A stretch of DNA of 64,000 nucleotides from Hymenobacter wooponensis (GTDB taxonomy: Bacteria > Bacteroidota > Bacteroidia > Cytophagales > Hymenobacteraceae): NCBI RefSeq assembly GCF_004745865.1, contig NZ_SRKZ01000002.1, forward strand, positions 310,001-374,000, read 5' to 3'. The translations under genes were made by a program, and so were the position numbers. The notes below the pieces were generated by a model. It ran no database searches. It saw only the letters and a program-made list of their open reading frames with translations, and was not told where the DNA came from. Of the stretch, positions 24,289 through 33,974 are shown in pieces. How positions within the stretch are numbered: the first letter of the stretch is position 1; every line of letters starts with the position of its first letter.

Positions 24289-25218
24289 ATGACTACACCT
24301 ACATTGCTCCTGGAAACCCAGGGCCTGTCCTTCCGCTTCGGCAAGCGGCCTATCCTCCACGATATTAACCTGCAAGTGCCCACGGGCAGCATCTACGGCT
24401 TTCTGGGGCCAAACGGAGCAGGTAAAAGCACTACCATGCGGTTGCTGCTAGGCCTGTTGCGGCCAGCGGCGGGCAGCGTGCAGCTCTTCGGGTACGACCT
24501 GGCCAAGCACCGGGTGGCCCTGCTGAGCCGGGTAGGTGCTCTTATCGAAAACCCTTCGCTCTACGACCACCTCACGGGGTACGAGAACCTAGAAGCCACC
24601 CGCCGCCTGCGCGGCATTCCGGCCACGCGCACCGCCGAGGTGCTGGAGCTGGTAGGCCTCAGCCCCGATTCAGCCCGGCGGCCCGCCAAGGAGTACTCCC
24701 TGGGTATGCGCCAGCGCCTAGGCCTAGCGTTGGCCCTGCTGCCCAACCCGGCGCTACTGATGCTGGATGAGCCCACTAACGGCCTCGATCCCAATGGCAT
24801 AATTGAGATGCGTGAGTTGCTGCGGCGCCTGCAAAGCCAGGGGACTACCATCCTGCTCTCCAGCCACCTCATTGCTGAGATTGAAAAGGTAGCCACTCAC
24901 GTGGGTGTTATTCAGCAGGGCAAACTAGTCTTCCAGGGTAGCCTACCTGAGTTGCAGCGGCTCCAGACTGGCCGGGCTCACCTCGTGCTGGAAACGGAAA
25001 GCGCCGACACCTGCCGCAACCTGCTGCCTCAGCTGCTCGGGGAGGCCACTATTACTGGCCTGAGCACTCTGCGCTTGCCCTACCACTCCCGCGAGCAGGT
25101 AGCCACGCTGGCCGAAGCACTGGTAGCCGCCGGTCAGCCCATCTATGGGTTGCACTCTGAGCAGCCCAGCCTCGAAGACACCTTCCTCCACCTCACTGAA
25201 ACCAACGCCGCCATATGA
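24289..25218 (+). CDS. ABC transporter ATP-binding protein, BcrA-like
   Basis: 309 residues. Walker A is GPNGAGKST, the Q-loop region follows (ALIENPSLYDHLTGYENL), the signature is YSLGMRQRLGLALALL, Walker B is LLMLDEPTNGLD and the switch His is in LLSSHLIAEIE. The C-terminal ~80 residues match the accessory domain of bacitracin/lantibiotic-type export ATPases. It powers the permease encoded by the next gene, whose start overlaps its stop by 4 bp. It is divergent from the LytS/LytTR pair, a common layout for exporters controlled by a two-component system. Confidence 0.92.
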   Translation: MTTPTLLLETQGLSFRFGKRPILHDINLQVPTGSIYGFLGPNGAGKSTTMRLLLGLLRPAAGSVQLFGYDLAKHRVALLSRVGALIENPSLYDHLTGYENLEATRRLRGIPATRTAEVLELVGLSPDSARRPAKEYSLGMRQRLGLALALLPNPALLMLDEPTNGLDPNGIIEMRELLRRLQSQGTTILLSSHLIAEIEKVATHVGVIQQGKLVFQGSLPELQRLQTGRAHLVLETESADTCRNLLPQLLGEATITGLSTLRLPYHSREQVATLAEALVAAGQPIYGLHSEQPSLEDTFLHLTETNAAI

Positions 25219-26060
25219 GCGCTACCCTACCCTCCGCCGAGTTTGCTGTAGCCCTGCCGGCTACTCCCTCACCTCTGCAGCAGTTGCAGCGCACGTTGTC
25301 GGGCGACATGCTGAAGCTGCGCCGCACGGCCGCGCTCCGGTTGTCGCTGTTCAGTGGGGCGCTGCCTGTGTTGCTCACGTTCTGCATTTTCTACTTCAAA
25401 GGGCAATACATCATCAAAGGCGGCATTGATCCGTGGCCGAAGTTTGTGAGCATGGCCTGGCAAACGGCCGGCACCTTGCTGCTGCCCCTGTTTGTGGTGC
25501 TGCTCACGAGCCTAATTGTAAACGTCGAAACCAAATCGGGGGCCTGGAAGCACCTCTTTGCTTTGCCAGTGGGCCGCGGAGCGGTGTTCGTGTCTAAGCT
25601 GCTGGTGCTTCTGGGCCTCAACATGCTGGCGTTGCTTCTATTTGCAGGTCTGTTGCTGGGCGCTGGGTTTCTGCTAGGCCTAGTGAAGCCAGGGCTGGGC
25701 TTCCAGAACCACCAAGCACCGCTGGAAACGGTACTCTGGATGTTTGGCCACACCTACGTGGCTACGCTTGGGCTGCTGGCGGTGCAATACATCGTGAGCC
25801 TGTACTGGCGCTCTTTCGTGGTGCCGGTAGGCGTGGGTATGGGGGCCGTGGTAGCTACTATTGCCCTGCTCAACTGGGAGCACGTGGACAAGATTCCGTA
25901 TTCGGCCCCCTTGGGCACCACCATGCAGATGAAAATGACGAAGCTTGGTGGCCTAGAGGTAGCTCACACCTTGTTCAAGCACGAGTGGTACAGCCTGGCG
26001 TGGTTTGCCGGCGCTCTACTGCTAGGGTACGTGTTGCTCCAGCTGCGCCGCGCCGATTAA
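25215..26060 (+). CDS. ABC-2-type permease
   Basis: 281 residues with about six membrane helices (for example LRLSLFSGALPVLLTFCIFYF, TLLLPLFVVLLTSLIVNVE, LLVLLGLNMLALLLFAGLLLGAGFLLGLV). KSGAWKHLFALPVGRGAVFVSKLL is a typical ABC-2 permease cytoplasmic loop. ATGA overlap with the ATPase gene shows translational coupling. The likely role is export of a lipid, peptide or antibiotic from the inner membrane; the substrate is unknown. Confidence 0.88.
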   Translation: MSATLPSAEFAVALPATPSPLQQLQRTLSGDMLKLRRTAALRLSLFSGALPVLLTFCIFYFKGQYIIKGGIDPWPKFVSMAWQTAGTLLLPLFVVLLTSLIVNVETKSGAWKHLFALPVGRGAVFVSKLLVLLGLNMLALLLFAGLLLGAGFLLGLVKPGLGFQNHQAPLETVLWMFGHTYVATLGLLAVQYIVSLYWRSFVVPVGVGMGAVVATIALLNWEHVDKIPYSAPLGTTMQMKMTKLGGLEVAHTLFKHEWYSLAWFAGALLLGYVLLQLRRAD

Positions 26061-26248
26061 GTGGCCTAGCCCACCTATTTCTTCAGGCTTAATGCAACCC
26101 TACTAAGCTCAACAGTGCCTCTGCGCCAGCGTGGCTCTTCAGTACTCCGCTTCTCCCACTCAGCCCCTGTTTCTAACGGCTCAGCGGATTTCACTTTCTA
26201 CTTCCTCCTTTTTACCTGCTCTTTGCTATCGCAATCTGCTTTTCTCCG

Positions 26249-28822
26249 ATGAAAAACTCCTATCTACCTCTATCCTTATTGTTAACGGGCCTGTTGTCGG
26301 CTCCTGCTATGGCGCAGACTGCGCCGCCGGCGGGTGCACCCGCTGGGGCACGCCCAGCAGGCGCGCCGGGCCAGGCGCCGGCTGCCAAACCAGTTTTACC
26401 GCAAACCCCACAGGGTGCTGGCCGCCTGACGGGTGTTATTCTGGATGCTGCTACCAAGAAGCCCGTTGAATATGCTACCGTAGCCCTGCTGCCCCTGGCC
26501 GGCAACACGCCCATTGATGGCACCGTCTGCGACGACCGGGGCCGCTTCAACCTCAAAGGCCTAGCTGCCGGTTCTTACCGGGTACAGGTGAGCTTTTTGG
26601 GCTACACGAGCCGCACTGAAAACGTTACTATCACGGATGGCGCTACCGACCTGGGCACCCTAACGCTGGAGTCATCGGCGCAGAAGCTGGGCGAGGTAAC
26701 CGTAACCGGCGAGCGGGACGTAGTGGAAACCAAGCCCGACCGTATTGTTTATAATGCCGATAAAGACATCACAAACTCGGGTGGCACTGCGGCCGACGTG
26801 CTGCGCAAAGTACCGCTGGTAAACGTAGACCCCGAGGGCAACGTGGAACTGCGTGGCACTAGCAACGTGCGCGTGCTCATCAACAACAAGCCTTCTGGTA
26901 TTGTGGCCTCCTCGGTGGCTGATGCCATGAAGCAGATTCCGGCCGATCAGATCAAGAGTGTAGAGGTAATTACCACGCCCTCGGCCAAGTACGACGCCGA
27001 AGGCACCGGTGGCATCATCAATATTATTCTGAAGAAGAACAACCTCGAAGGCTTGAACGGCTCAGTAGGCCTAGCGGGTGGCACGCGCAGCTCCAACGGC
27101 AATGCTACGCTCAACTACCGCAAGGGCAAAGTGGGACTGAGCAGCTCGGTCAGCGGTTTCGCGTTCTACAGCCCCAACCGCAGCGACCTGCGCCGCTACC
27201 TGCCCGGAACCAATGGCGAGGAGATGCTCTCTTTGGTGCAGAACGGGGATGGCAATACCATTGGGGGTGGCGGCTTCGGACGCCTGGGCCTCGACTACGA
27301 CCCGGCCAAGTACCACAACCTGACCCTGAGCCTGCAGGGCAACCTGTTCCGCAACAGCGGCGACCAGAGCCTCTACAACAACAGCCTTTTTCCGGTACGG
27401 CAGGAGTTTCTGCGCGACTTCGACCGGAAATTCCATACTCAGAGCTACGATGTAAGTGGCAGCTACACTCGCACCTTCGAGCAGAAGCGCCGCGAGTGGA
27501 GCGTGCTGGCCCAGCATACCCGCAACCGCAACAACCAAGAGTACGCCCTCGACCAGTTCAACAACGAAGGATTTGGCTACGGTCCCGAAACCGGCATCGA
27601 CTACCGCGAGCGGAGCCTCAACCTGGCCAAAAACCTGGAGACCACTCTCCAAACTGACTACGTGCAGCCCTTCTCCGAAACGGCCACGCTGGAAACAGGC
27701 GCCAAAGCCATCCTGCGCCGCGTGAGCAGCGACTACGACGTTTCGGAGGACCAGACCGGTAATGGCCCGCTGATTCTGAGCAACACCCGCTCCAACGTGT
27801 TCGATTACGACCAGGATGTACTGTCGGCGTACGGCACCTATGGCTTCAACATCAGCAAGAAGGTGAGCACCCGTATCGGCGCCCGGGCCGAGAATACGCG
27901 CATCAATGGCCGCTTTGCCCAGCAACAGGATGAAAACTCGGGCCTGAAGCAGAACTACACCAATGTGCTGCCGAACGTGAGCTTTAGCTTCCAGCCCCAG
28001 AACCCCAAAAAGCCGGGACAAACCGTGCGCCTGGCCTACTCAACCCGCATTCAGCGCCCTCAGATTTTTTACCTGAACCCCTTCCGGAACACCACCGATA
28101 CGCTCAACGTGAGCTACGGTAACCCTGAGCTGCGCCCCGAGCTGACGCATAGCTTCGAGCTGAACTACACCACCTTCATTAAGGGCTCGGTGGTCAACAT
28201 CTCAACCTACGCTCGCCGCACCAACAAAGCCATTGAGTCGTACCGGTTTGTGGATGAGTTTGGGGTTAACAACCAGACCTTCCGTAACATTGGCCGCAAT
28301 GCCACCTACGGCGTGTCGCTGTTTACCTCGGTGAAGCCTGTGCCGAAGTGGGACTTGAGCGGCAACGTGAACGTGTACTACGTGTCGCTGAAAAGCCCCG
28401 CACTGGGCTTCAACAACGATGGGGTGATGTACAACCTGAACCTGAACTCCAGCTACAAATTCGAGAAAGGCCTGAGCCTGCAGTTCTTTGGGGGCCTCAA
28501 CTCGCCACGGGTGCAGCTCCAGGGCAAGCAAGCTGCCTTTACCTTTTACTCCATGGGCCTGCGCAAGAACCTGCTTAAGGATAAGGCCGACCTGACCCTG
28601 AACGCCGACAACTTTCTCTCGGCCACCCGTAATCTGAGCACCGAGCTGAACAGCCCCGGCCAGTTCCGCCAAGTGAGCAACAACTACATCTACCTGCGCG
28701 GGGTGCGCCTGGCGTTCAACTACCGCTTCGGCAAGACAACTGCTCAGCCCCAGAAGCGCCGCCGCAGCATCCAGAACGATGATACGAAGCAAGGGGAAAG
28801 CACCGGCCAAGGCCAGCAATAG
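26249..28822 (+). CDS. TonB-receptor-like outer-membrane protein (module 1)
   Basis: 857 residues. Signal peptide MKNSYLPLSLLLTGLLSAPAMAQ, then a Pro/Ala/Gly-rich linker (~24-52). A CarboxypepD_reg domain (~56-140; GRLTGVILDAATKKPVEYATVALL) and a plug-like domain (~150-260; PDRIVYNADKDITNSGGTAADVLRKVPLVNVDPEGNVELRGTSNVRVLINNKPSG, VEVITTPSAKYDAEGTGGIINIILKK) follow. The beta-barrel ends FNYRFGK, with a charged tail finishing GQGQQ. This is the OMP_b-brl_3-type family. The substrate is unknown. It is paralogous to 31441-33930 and probably controlled by the adjacent LytS/LytTR system. Confidence 0.88.
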   Translation: MKNSYLPLSLLLTGLLSAPAMAQTAPPAGAPAGARPAGAPGQAPAAKPVLPQTPQGAGRLTGVILDAATKKPVEYATVALLPLAGNTPIDGTVCDDRGRFNLKGLAAGSYRVQVSFLGYTSRTENVTITDGATDLGTLTLESSAQKLGEVTVTGERDVVETKPDRIVYNADKDITNSGGTAADVLRKVPLVNVDPEGNVELRGTSNVRVLINNKPSGIVASSVADAMKQIPADQIKSVEVITTPSAKYDAEGTGGIINIILKKNNLEGLNGSVGLAGGTRSSNGNATLNYRKGKVGLSSSVSGFAFYSPNRSDLRRYLPGTNGEEMLSLVQNGDGNTIGGGGFGRLGLDYDPAKYHNLTLSLQGNLFRNSGDQSLYNNSLFPVRQEFLRDFDRKFHTQSYDVSGSYTRTFEQKRREWSVLAQHTRNRNNQEYALDQFNNEGFGYGPETGIDYRERSLNLAKNLETTLQTDYVQPFSETATLETGAKAILRRVSSDYDVSEDQTGNGPLILSNTRSNVFDYDQDVLSAYGTYGFNISKKVSTRIGARAENTRINGRFAQQQDENSGLKQNYTNVLPNVSFSFQPQNPKKPGQTVRLAYSTRIQRPQIFYLNPFRNTTDTLNVSYGNPELRPELTHSFELNYTTFIKGSVVNISTYARRTNKAIESYRFVDEFGVNNQTFRNIGRNATYGVSLFTSVKPVPKWDLSGNVNVYYVSLKSPALGFNNDGVMYNLNLNSSYKFEKGLSLQFFGGLNSPRVQLQGKQAAFTFYSMGLRKNLLKDKADLTLNADNFLSATRNLSTELNSPGQFRQVSNNYIYLRGVRLAFNYRFGKTTAQPQKRRRSIQNDDTKQGESTGQGQQ

Positions 28823-28865
28823 GTGAACTTGTGAAGTAGCAGCCTACTCACGCACCTCATCCTAA

Positions 28866-28938
28866 CGCAAAAGGAGTTACTCTCATTAGCACAATTGGCC
28901 TAGCTCGTTGTGCTGATGGAAGTAACTCCTTTTTGCGT
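28866..28938. terminator. Long bidirectional terminator
   Basis: A 73-bp hairpin (CGCAAAAAGGAGTTAC and complement at the ends, TTAGCACAA/TTGTGCTGA inside) with a GGCCTAG in the loop. It separates the convergent receptor and LytTR genes. Confidence 0.88.
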
Positions 28939-28987
28939 GAGGACGACGTGCTTGTGCTTCGCTACCTTCTGCTACTGCAGCATTTCC

Positions 28988-29743
28988 TCACACATACTTG
29001 TGATAGCGCAGCATTTCCATGAAGGCATCGCGGTAGGTTTCGCCAATGGGGAGGGCGGTGCCGTGGACCTGCACGCGGGTGCGCTCCACGTACTCCAGGT
29101 GGCGCAGGCTGATGAGGTAGGACTTATGGATGCGGGCAAAGCGCCCCGGCGGCAGCAGCTCCTCCAGCTTCCGAAACGACTGTAGCGTCAGGATTTTGCC
29201 GCCGCCGGTGTAGAGCATGAGGTATTCCTTTTGCCCTTCCACGTAGAAAATATCAGCCACTGGCACCCGCCGCAAGCGGTTGTCGTGGCGCACAAACAGG
29301 GCTTCTCCGGCTGGGGCTTCAGCAGCCGCTTCCGGCGCGGGCACGGTTGGGGCAGCCGAGTGGCCTAGAGCGGCGCGGGCCCGGTGGGCGGCCTGCACAA
29401 ACCGCTCGAAGGAAATGGGCTTGAGCAAATAATCCAGGGCTGGCAGCTCATAGCTCTGCACGGCGTAATCGGGGTGGGCGGTGGTGAAGATGATGCGCGG
29501 GCCGGGCTGTGGCAACAGCTGGGCCAGCTGTAAGCCGGTAAGACGCGGCATTTGGATGTCTAGAAATACAACATCGACGGGGTTGTCCTGCAGAAAGGCT
29601 ACGGCCGTCAGCGCATCATGAAATTGCCCTTTCAGCTCCAGAAATGGCACCTGCCCGCAATACTCGGCCAGCACCTTCAGGGCCAGATGCTCATCATCAA
29701 CGATAGCACAGGTGAGCGGGCGGCGCGCGGTAGCAGATTCCAT
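28988..29743 (-). CDS. LytTR-family response regulator (module 2)
   Basis: 251 residues. Receiver domain with D16-D17 (CAIVDDEHLALKVL), phospho-acceptor Asp62 (VVFLDIQMPRLTG) and LLKPISFERF. An Ala/Pro linker leads to the LytTR domain (ALFVRHDNRLRRVPVADIFYVEGQKEYLMLYTGGGKILTLQSFRKLEELLPPGRFARIHKSYLI). Close similarity along the whole length to the regulator at 21865-22614 points to duplication. The cognate kinase is encoded 184 bp upstream. Confidence 0.93.
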   Translation of the reverse strand: MESATARRPLTCAIVDDEHLALKVLAEYCGQVPFLELKGQFHDALTAVAFLQDNPVDVVFLDIQMPRLTGLQLAQLLPQPGPRIIFTTAHPDYAVQSYELPALDYLLKPISFERFVQAAHRARAALGHSAAPTVPAPEAAAEAPAGEALFVRHDNRLRRVPVADIFYVEGQKEYLMLYTGGGKILTLQSFRKLEELLPPGRFARIHKSYLISLRHLEYVERTRVQVHGTALPIGETYRDAFMEMLRYHKYV

Positions 29744-29825
29744 TGACAGTGAATGAGCGAGTGAGTGAATAAGTGCAGTAGCCTGCTTAACTACTTTGCA
29801 GTTCGTTTTAACGCCATGAAGAGCG

Positions 29826-29905
29826 TAGCTAAAGCATCTCTCTCCGCAGGCTAACTACAGGCCTAGAAGCGGTAGTAATGCTACAGCTGCGCTCAGCCTG
29901 GCAGC
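29826..29905. repeat. Decayed palindromic repeat
   Basis: Fragments of the inner-arm repeat (AAGCATCTCTC, GGCTAACTAC, AAGCGGTAG, GCGCTCAGCCTGG) remain in order but with many changes, between the module 2 kinase and regulator genes. Confidence 0.6.
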
Positions 29906-29927
29906 CTTTAACTATTGCTTACTAGGC

Positions 29928-31112
29928 CTAGGCCAGTGGTTGGGGCTGAGGCACGCCAGAAGCCGGAACCTCTTGCGGAATGGGAGCGGCTCTTGGGCTT
30001 GCAAGCGCCTTTCTATCCAGCTGCAACGACATTCGGACGGAATACTCTTCATTGTTCTCCACTACCACCAGGGCGTGCTGCTCAGGATAGAGCAGAGTGA
30101 GGCGGCGCTTGAGGTTGGCTAACCCTACCCCGCCCCGGCCGGGCGGCACGGCTCCCGCATTAAGGCGACGGTTGCGTACTGAGAAGTGCAGTTGTCCATC
30201 ATCGGCTAGCTCCAGGGAAAGGCGCACTACATGTGGCCTAGCGGTTAGGTCGCCGTGCTTGAAGGCATTTTCTACCAGCGGCAGCAGCAGCATGGGTGGC
30301 AGCTGGTAAGCATACTCGGCGCCCGGCGGCAGCAGTACCGTGAACTGAATAGCTTCGTCGGCCTCGTCGGGCGGCAGGCGCAAGTGCTGTAGCGTTAGGA
30401 AGCTCTGCAAGTGGCTGATTTCGCGGGCGAGCGGCACGGTGTCGGCAGCGCTGTCGTAGAGCTGATAGCGCATAAGCTCCGAGAGGCGCAGCACCGCCTC
30501 GGGTGCCTGGGGCGAGGCATTCAGCGTGAGGGAGTAGATGTTGTTGAGCGTGTTGAAGAGAAAGTGTGGGTGCAGCTGGGTTTTGAGCAGTGCCAGCTCA
30601 GTGCGCAAGTGCTGCTTTTCCAGCTCGCGCCGGTCGTCTCGCTCGCGCAGATAGTCGCCAGCCAGCCGCAGGAAAAAGCTAAGCAGCAGAATCTGGCCTC
30701 CCAGCAGCAAGTAGTACGACTGCAGCACCCGCACATAGTACTCCAGCGTTTGCGAGATGCCCTGAATCTTCACCTCCTCAAAGGCATAGCTCAGGCCAAT
30801 ACGCAGGGCCGTAAATGTGGCCAGGCCTAGGCCTAGCGTGAGGAAATAACCAGGAAGCCGCGTCCGGACGAATAGGTGCGGCATCAAAAGCCAGTTCAGA
30901 TAGAACAGGCCCGAGTCGAGCACGTCCGTCAGGAAGGCATTGAGCCAGAAGTTGTCTTCCAGCACTGGCAGAAACGGCCCAACGCGCAGCAGCCGCAGCT
31001 GAATGTCGAAGTACAGCAACAGGCCTAGCCACACCAAATGCGGCCAAGGCAGGCTTTTCAGAAACCGGGGAAGTTGCAGAGGACGGCGGGCCGAGGAGAA
31101 AGAATAAAGCAT
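29928..31112 (-). CDS. LytS-type sensor histidine kinase (module 2)
   Basis: 394 residues from ATG 31110-31112 (the frame also has a TTG two codons earlier). Membrane helices are at about 25-43, 68-84, 88-108 and 133-152. A coiled coil (RRELEKQHLRTELALLKTQ) precedes LHPHFLFNTLNNIYSL with His183. ATPase motifs are LLPLVENAFKHGD and GGVGLANLKRRLTLLYPE. It differs from the module 1 kinase mainly in the sensor part, suggesting a different signal. It is divergent from the receptor gene at 31441. Confidence 0.92.
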   Translation of the reverse strand: MLYSFSSARRPLQLPRFLKSLPWPHLVWLGLLLYFDIQLRLLRVGPFLPVLEDNFWLNAFLTDVLDSGLFYLNWLLMPHLFVRTRLPGYFLTLGLGLATFTALRIGLSYAFEEVKIQGISQTLEYYVRVLQSYYLLLGGQILLLSFFLRLAGDYLRERDDRRELEKQHLRTELALLKTQLHPHFLFNTLNNIYSLTLNASPQAPEAVLRLSELMRYQLYDSAADTVPLAREISHLQSFLTLQHLRLPPDEADEAIQFTVLLPPGAEYAYQLPPMLLLPLVENAFKHGDLTARPHVVRLSLELADDGQLHFSVRNRRLNAGAVPPGRGGVGLANLKRRLTLLYPEQHALVVVENNEEYSVRMSLQLDRKALASPRAAPIPQEVPASGVPQPQPLA

Positions 31113-31440
31113 GCGCAAGCTGGGGGCACTTCACGCCTTCCAGCTCCAAATTAACCATTCCTAGGCCAGTGCGGTGCACTTTTCAACCACTGGCAGCGGT
31201 GCTTCAATCAATCCAGTGCTGGCTTCAGCGAAATACTGGGCAGATGGCGCACTAGGCTACTCTGCTAGGCTGGTAGAAGTAGAAGTGGGTTTAGTATAAC
31301 GCGAAGATGCCGTTGGTTGATTTCTAGGCCCCTTCAGATAAAATAAGCTCTACGTTTGATGCATCTTGCCACCAATTAGCGTGTGCGCTGCTCTATAGGG
31401 CAGCTACTTTATCCGTTTCTGCTTATCCTTTCCTACCTAG
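31113..31440. other. Divergent control region of module 2
   Basis: 328 bp between the kinase and receptor genes. It contains CTAGGCC heptamers near 31161 and 31326 and the short inverted pair GCTGC/GCAGC at about 31388-31402 (CTGCTCTATAGGGCAG). No clear TAnnTTTG box and no coding frame were seen. It probably holds both promoters and the LytTR sites. Confidence 0.45.
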
Positions 31441-33930
31441 ATGAAGCAATTCATTACTCTGATGCTGCTGGCATTGCTGCCGGCAGCGGTTACCCAGGCA
31501 CAAACCACCTCCCCTGCTCCCACTTCAGCGCCCTCTGCCAAGGGAACCGGCCGCCTGACAGGGCGCGTGCTGGATGCTGCCACCCAAAAGCCCATTGAAT
31601 ATGCCACGGTGGCCTTATTATCCGCCACGGGCACTGCGCCGCTCACGGGAGCCACTTGCGACGAGCAGGGGCGCTTTGAGCTCAAAGAGCTTCCGGCGGG
31701 CTCTTTCCGGCTGCAGATCAGCTTTGTCGGCTACACCACTAGAGTAGAGCCCGTCAGTGTTACAGAGGCTTCCACTGAGCTGGGTGCTCTCGCCCTGACG
31801 GCCTCAGCACAAAACCTGGCTGGCGTAACCGTAACGGGCGAAAAACCGGTGGTGGAAACCAAGCCCGACCGCCTGGTTTACAATGCCGAGCAAGACCCCA
31901 GCAACACTGGTGGCACGGCCGCCGATATTTTGCGCAAAACGCCCTTGGTAAACCTCGATGGGGAAGGCAACGTGCAATTGCGCGGCACCAGTAATGTGCG
32001 CATTCTCATCAATAACAAGCCCTCAGCCCTCCTGTCAGGCAACTTAGCCGATGCCCTGAAGCAAATTCCGGCCGATCAGATCAAGGCAATTGAGGTGGTT
32101 ACGGCCCCCTCGGCCAAGTACGACGCCGAGGGCTCGGGTGGCGTCATCAACATTGTGCTGAAGAAAAACAGTCTGCAGGGCATGAGTGGCAACGTGGGCA
32201 TCAACGGCGGCAACCGCAACCAAGGAATCAATGGCGCCCTCAATGCTAAGCGGGGCGTGGTCGGAATTAACACCAAGCTAAGCGGCTTCCAGAGCCTATA
32301 CCCGTTTAAGAGCAGCACTAACCGCACCAACTACTTGCCCAATGGGGCCACAGGTCAGCTAACGGAGCGCACTACCTCGCGCAACCAAGGCCAGGGCGGC
32401 TACGGGCAAGTGGAACTCACCTACGACCCTTCGCCCCAGCATAGCTTTACCCTCAGCGGCAATAGCAACCTCTACAAGAGCAACGCTCCACAAGAGCTGT
32501 TCAATCAGTACATAGGCCAGTCGCAGCTGGATACACTCTACTCCCGCGACATCAACCGCCGCGATGAGAGCCGCAACTACGATCTGAATGCGGGCTACAC
32601 TCGCACCTTTGGGGAGAAGCAGCCGCGCCGGGAGTGGAGCGTGCTGGCCCAGCATACCAATAGCCGCAGCCGCGAAAAGTACCGCCTCGACCAGTTTCCG
32701 ACCAGTGAGTTGCGCGGCCCCATTGAATACCAGGAAGCCAGCCACAACCTTGCCCGCAACCTCGAAACCACTTTCCAGACGGATTACACCCAGCCTTTTG
32801 GGGAGAAGAACACCCTGGAAATGGGCGCTAAGCACATCCGCCGCCAAGTCAGCAGCGACTACACTGTGGATACGCTGCTTGCCAGTGAGCAATCTACTTT
32901 CGTACGGAGCGCTCTGCGCTCTAACCGCTTCAACTACCACCAAAACGTGCTGGCTGCCTATGGCACGTATAACTTTGCGCTGGGCAAGAAACATACGTTG
33001 AGCCTAGGCACGCGTCTAGAGCGCACCGCCATTGAGGGGGAATTTCAGAGTGAGGATGGCCGCTTCCAGAACAACTACCTGAACGTGCTACCCAATCTCA
33101 GCGCCACCCGCACCCTCAAAAAGGAAGGCCAAACGCTCCGCCTAAGCTATTCGCGCCGCATTCAGCGCCCTCAGATTTACTTCCTGAACCCTTACGTGAA
33201 CCAAGTGACACCGAACTCGGTGAACTTCGGAAATCCCAAGCTGCGCCCTGAAATAGCAGACTTAGTAGAGCTGACTTATAGCACCTTTGGCGAGAAAACC
33301 TCCTTTAATGCCTCAGGCTTCGTGCGGCGCACCGGCAACTCTATCGAACGGTTCAGCCAGTACAATGAAGCACTAGCCCGCAACGAGACAACGTACGCAA
33401 ACCTAGCTACGGCCTCTATTTATGGGGTGAACCTATACGGCTCGTGGAAACCCGTTAAGGGCTGGGACCTGAGCAGCAACCTAAGCGGCGACTATACCAA
33501 CCTGCGCAGCCCGGTGCTGAGGCGCCCCAATCGCCGAGCTAGCATGTACATGAGTGTCAACTCCTCTTATAAGCTCGGTAAGACCTACACCCTGCAAGGG
33601 TATGGCGGCTTCTGGACCGGCGGTGTGGAGCTCCAGACGCGCTACTCCGGTGGCTTATACTATGGCTTAAGCGCCAAGAAACTCTTACTAGCCGAGAAAG
33701 CCGACTTCACCGTGGGCATCAATAATTTCTTGGCCCCCGGCCGTGAGTTCCGTAGCACCACTACCACCCCCGATTTCATCAACCAGGGCGTCTTCTATTC
33801 CTACCAGCGCTCTATTCGGGCTTCTTTCAATTACCGCTTCGGCAAAGTAGATGGCGGGCAGCGGCAACGCCGCACCATCCGCAACGACGACTCTAAAGGC
33901 GGTGGGGGCAGCGGTCAGGGGCAGCAGTAA
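31441..33930 (+). CDS. TonB-receptor-like outer-membrane protein (module 2)
   Basis: 829 residues, parallel in design to the protein at 26249-28822: signal peptide (MKQFITLMLLALLPAAVTQAQ), CarboxypepD_reg domain (~33-120), plug-like domain (VETKPDRLVYNAEQDPSNTGGTAADILRKTPLVNLDGEGNVQLRGTSNVRILINNKP) and barrel ending FNYRFGK with a basic/acidic tail and GQGQQ terminus. The barrel loops differ much more than the plug, fitting different ligands. It lies divergent to the module 2 kinase and 44 bp from the convergent aroE gene. Confidence 0.88.
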   Translation: MKQFITLMLLALLPAAVTQAQTTSPAPTSAPSAKGTGRLTGRVLDAATQKPIEYATVALLSATGTAPLTGATCDEQGRFELKELPAGSFRLQISFVGYTTRVEPVSVTEASTELGALALTASAQNLAGVTVTGEKPVVETKPDRLVYNAEQDPSNTGGTAADILRKTPLVNLDGEGNVQLRGTSNVRILINNKPSALLSGNLADALKQIPADQIKAIEVVTAPSAKYDAEGSGGVINIVLKKNSLQGMSGNVGINGGNRNQGINGALNAKRGVVGINTKLSGFQSLYPFKSSTNRTNYLPNGATGQLTERTTSRNQGQGGYGQVELTYDPSPQHSFTLSGNSNLYKSNAPQELFNQYIGQSQLDTLYSRDINRRDESRNYDLNAGYTRTFGEKQPRREWSVLAQHTNSRSREKYRLDQFPTSELRGPIEYQEASHNLARNLETTFQTDYTQPFGEKNTLEMGAKHIRRQVSSDYTVDTLLASEQSTFVRSALRSNRFNYHQNVLAAYGTYNFALGKKHTLSLGTRLERTAIEGEFQSEDGRFQNNYLNVLPNLSATRTLKKEGQTLRLSYSRRIQRPQIYFLNPYVNQVTPNSVNFGNPKLRPEIADLVELTYSTFGEKTSFNASGFVRRTGNSIERFSQYNEALARNETTYANLATASIYGVNLYGSWKPVKGWDLSSNLSGDYTNLRSPVLRRPNRRASMYMSVNSSYKLGKTYTLQGYGGFWTGGVELQTRYSGGLYYGLSAKKLLLAEKADFTVGINNFLAPGREFRSTTTTPDFINQGVFYSYQRSIRASFNYRFGKVDGGQRQRRTIRNDDSKGGGGSGQGQQ

Positions 33931-33974
33931 GTACATGCCGTTACTTGCATGTCATCCTAGGCCACTTCACTCAG

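Noticed and set aside
27071..28021. 316-codon open frame on the minus strand inside the receptor gene
   Set aside because: It is fully antisense to a clear TonB-receptor-like gene and its translation is biased to Ala/Val/Gln as expected for a shadow of GC-rich coding DNA.
26249..33930. SusC/SusD-type polysaccharide utilisation locus
   Set aside because: No SusD-like lipoprotein or glycoside hydrolase is adjacent; the receptors are of the OMP_b-brl_3 type without SusC-specific features.
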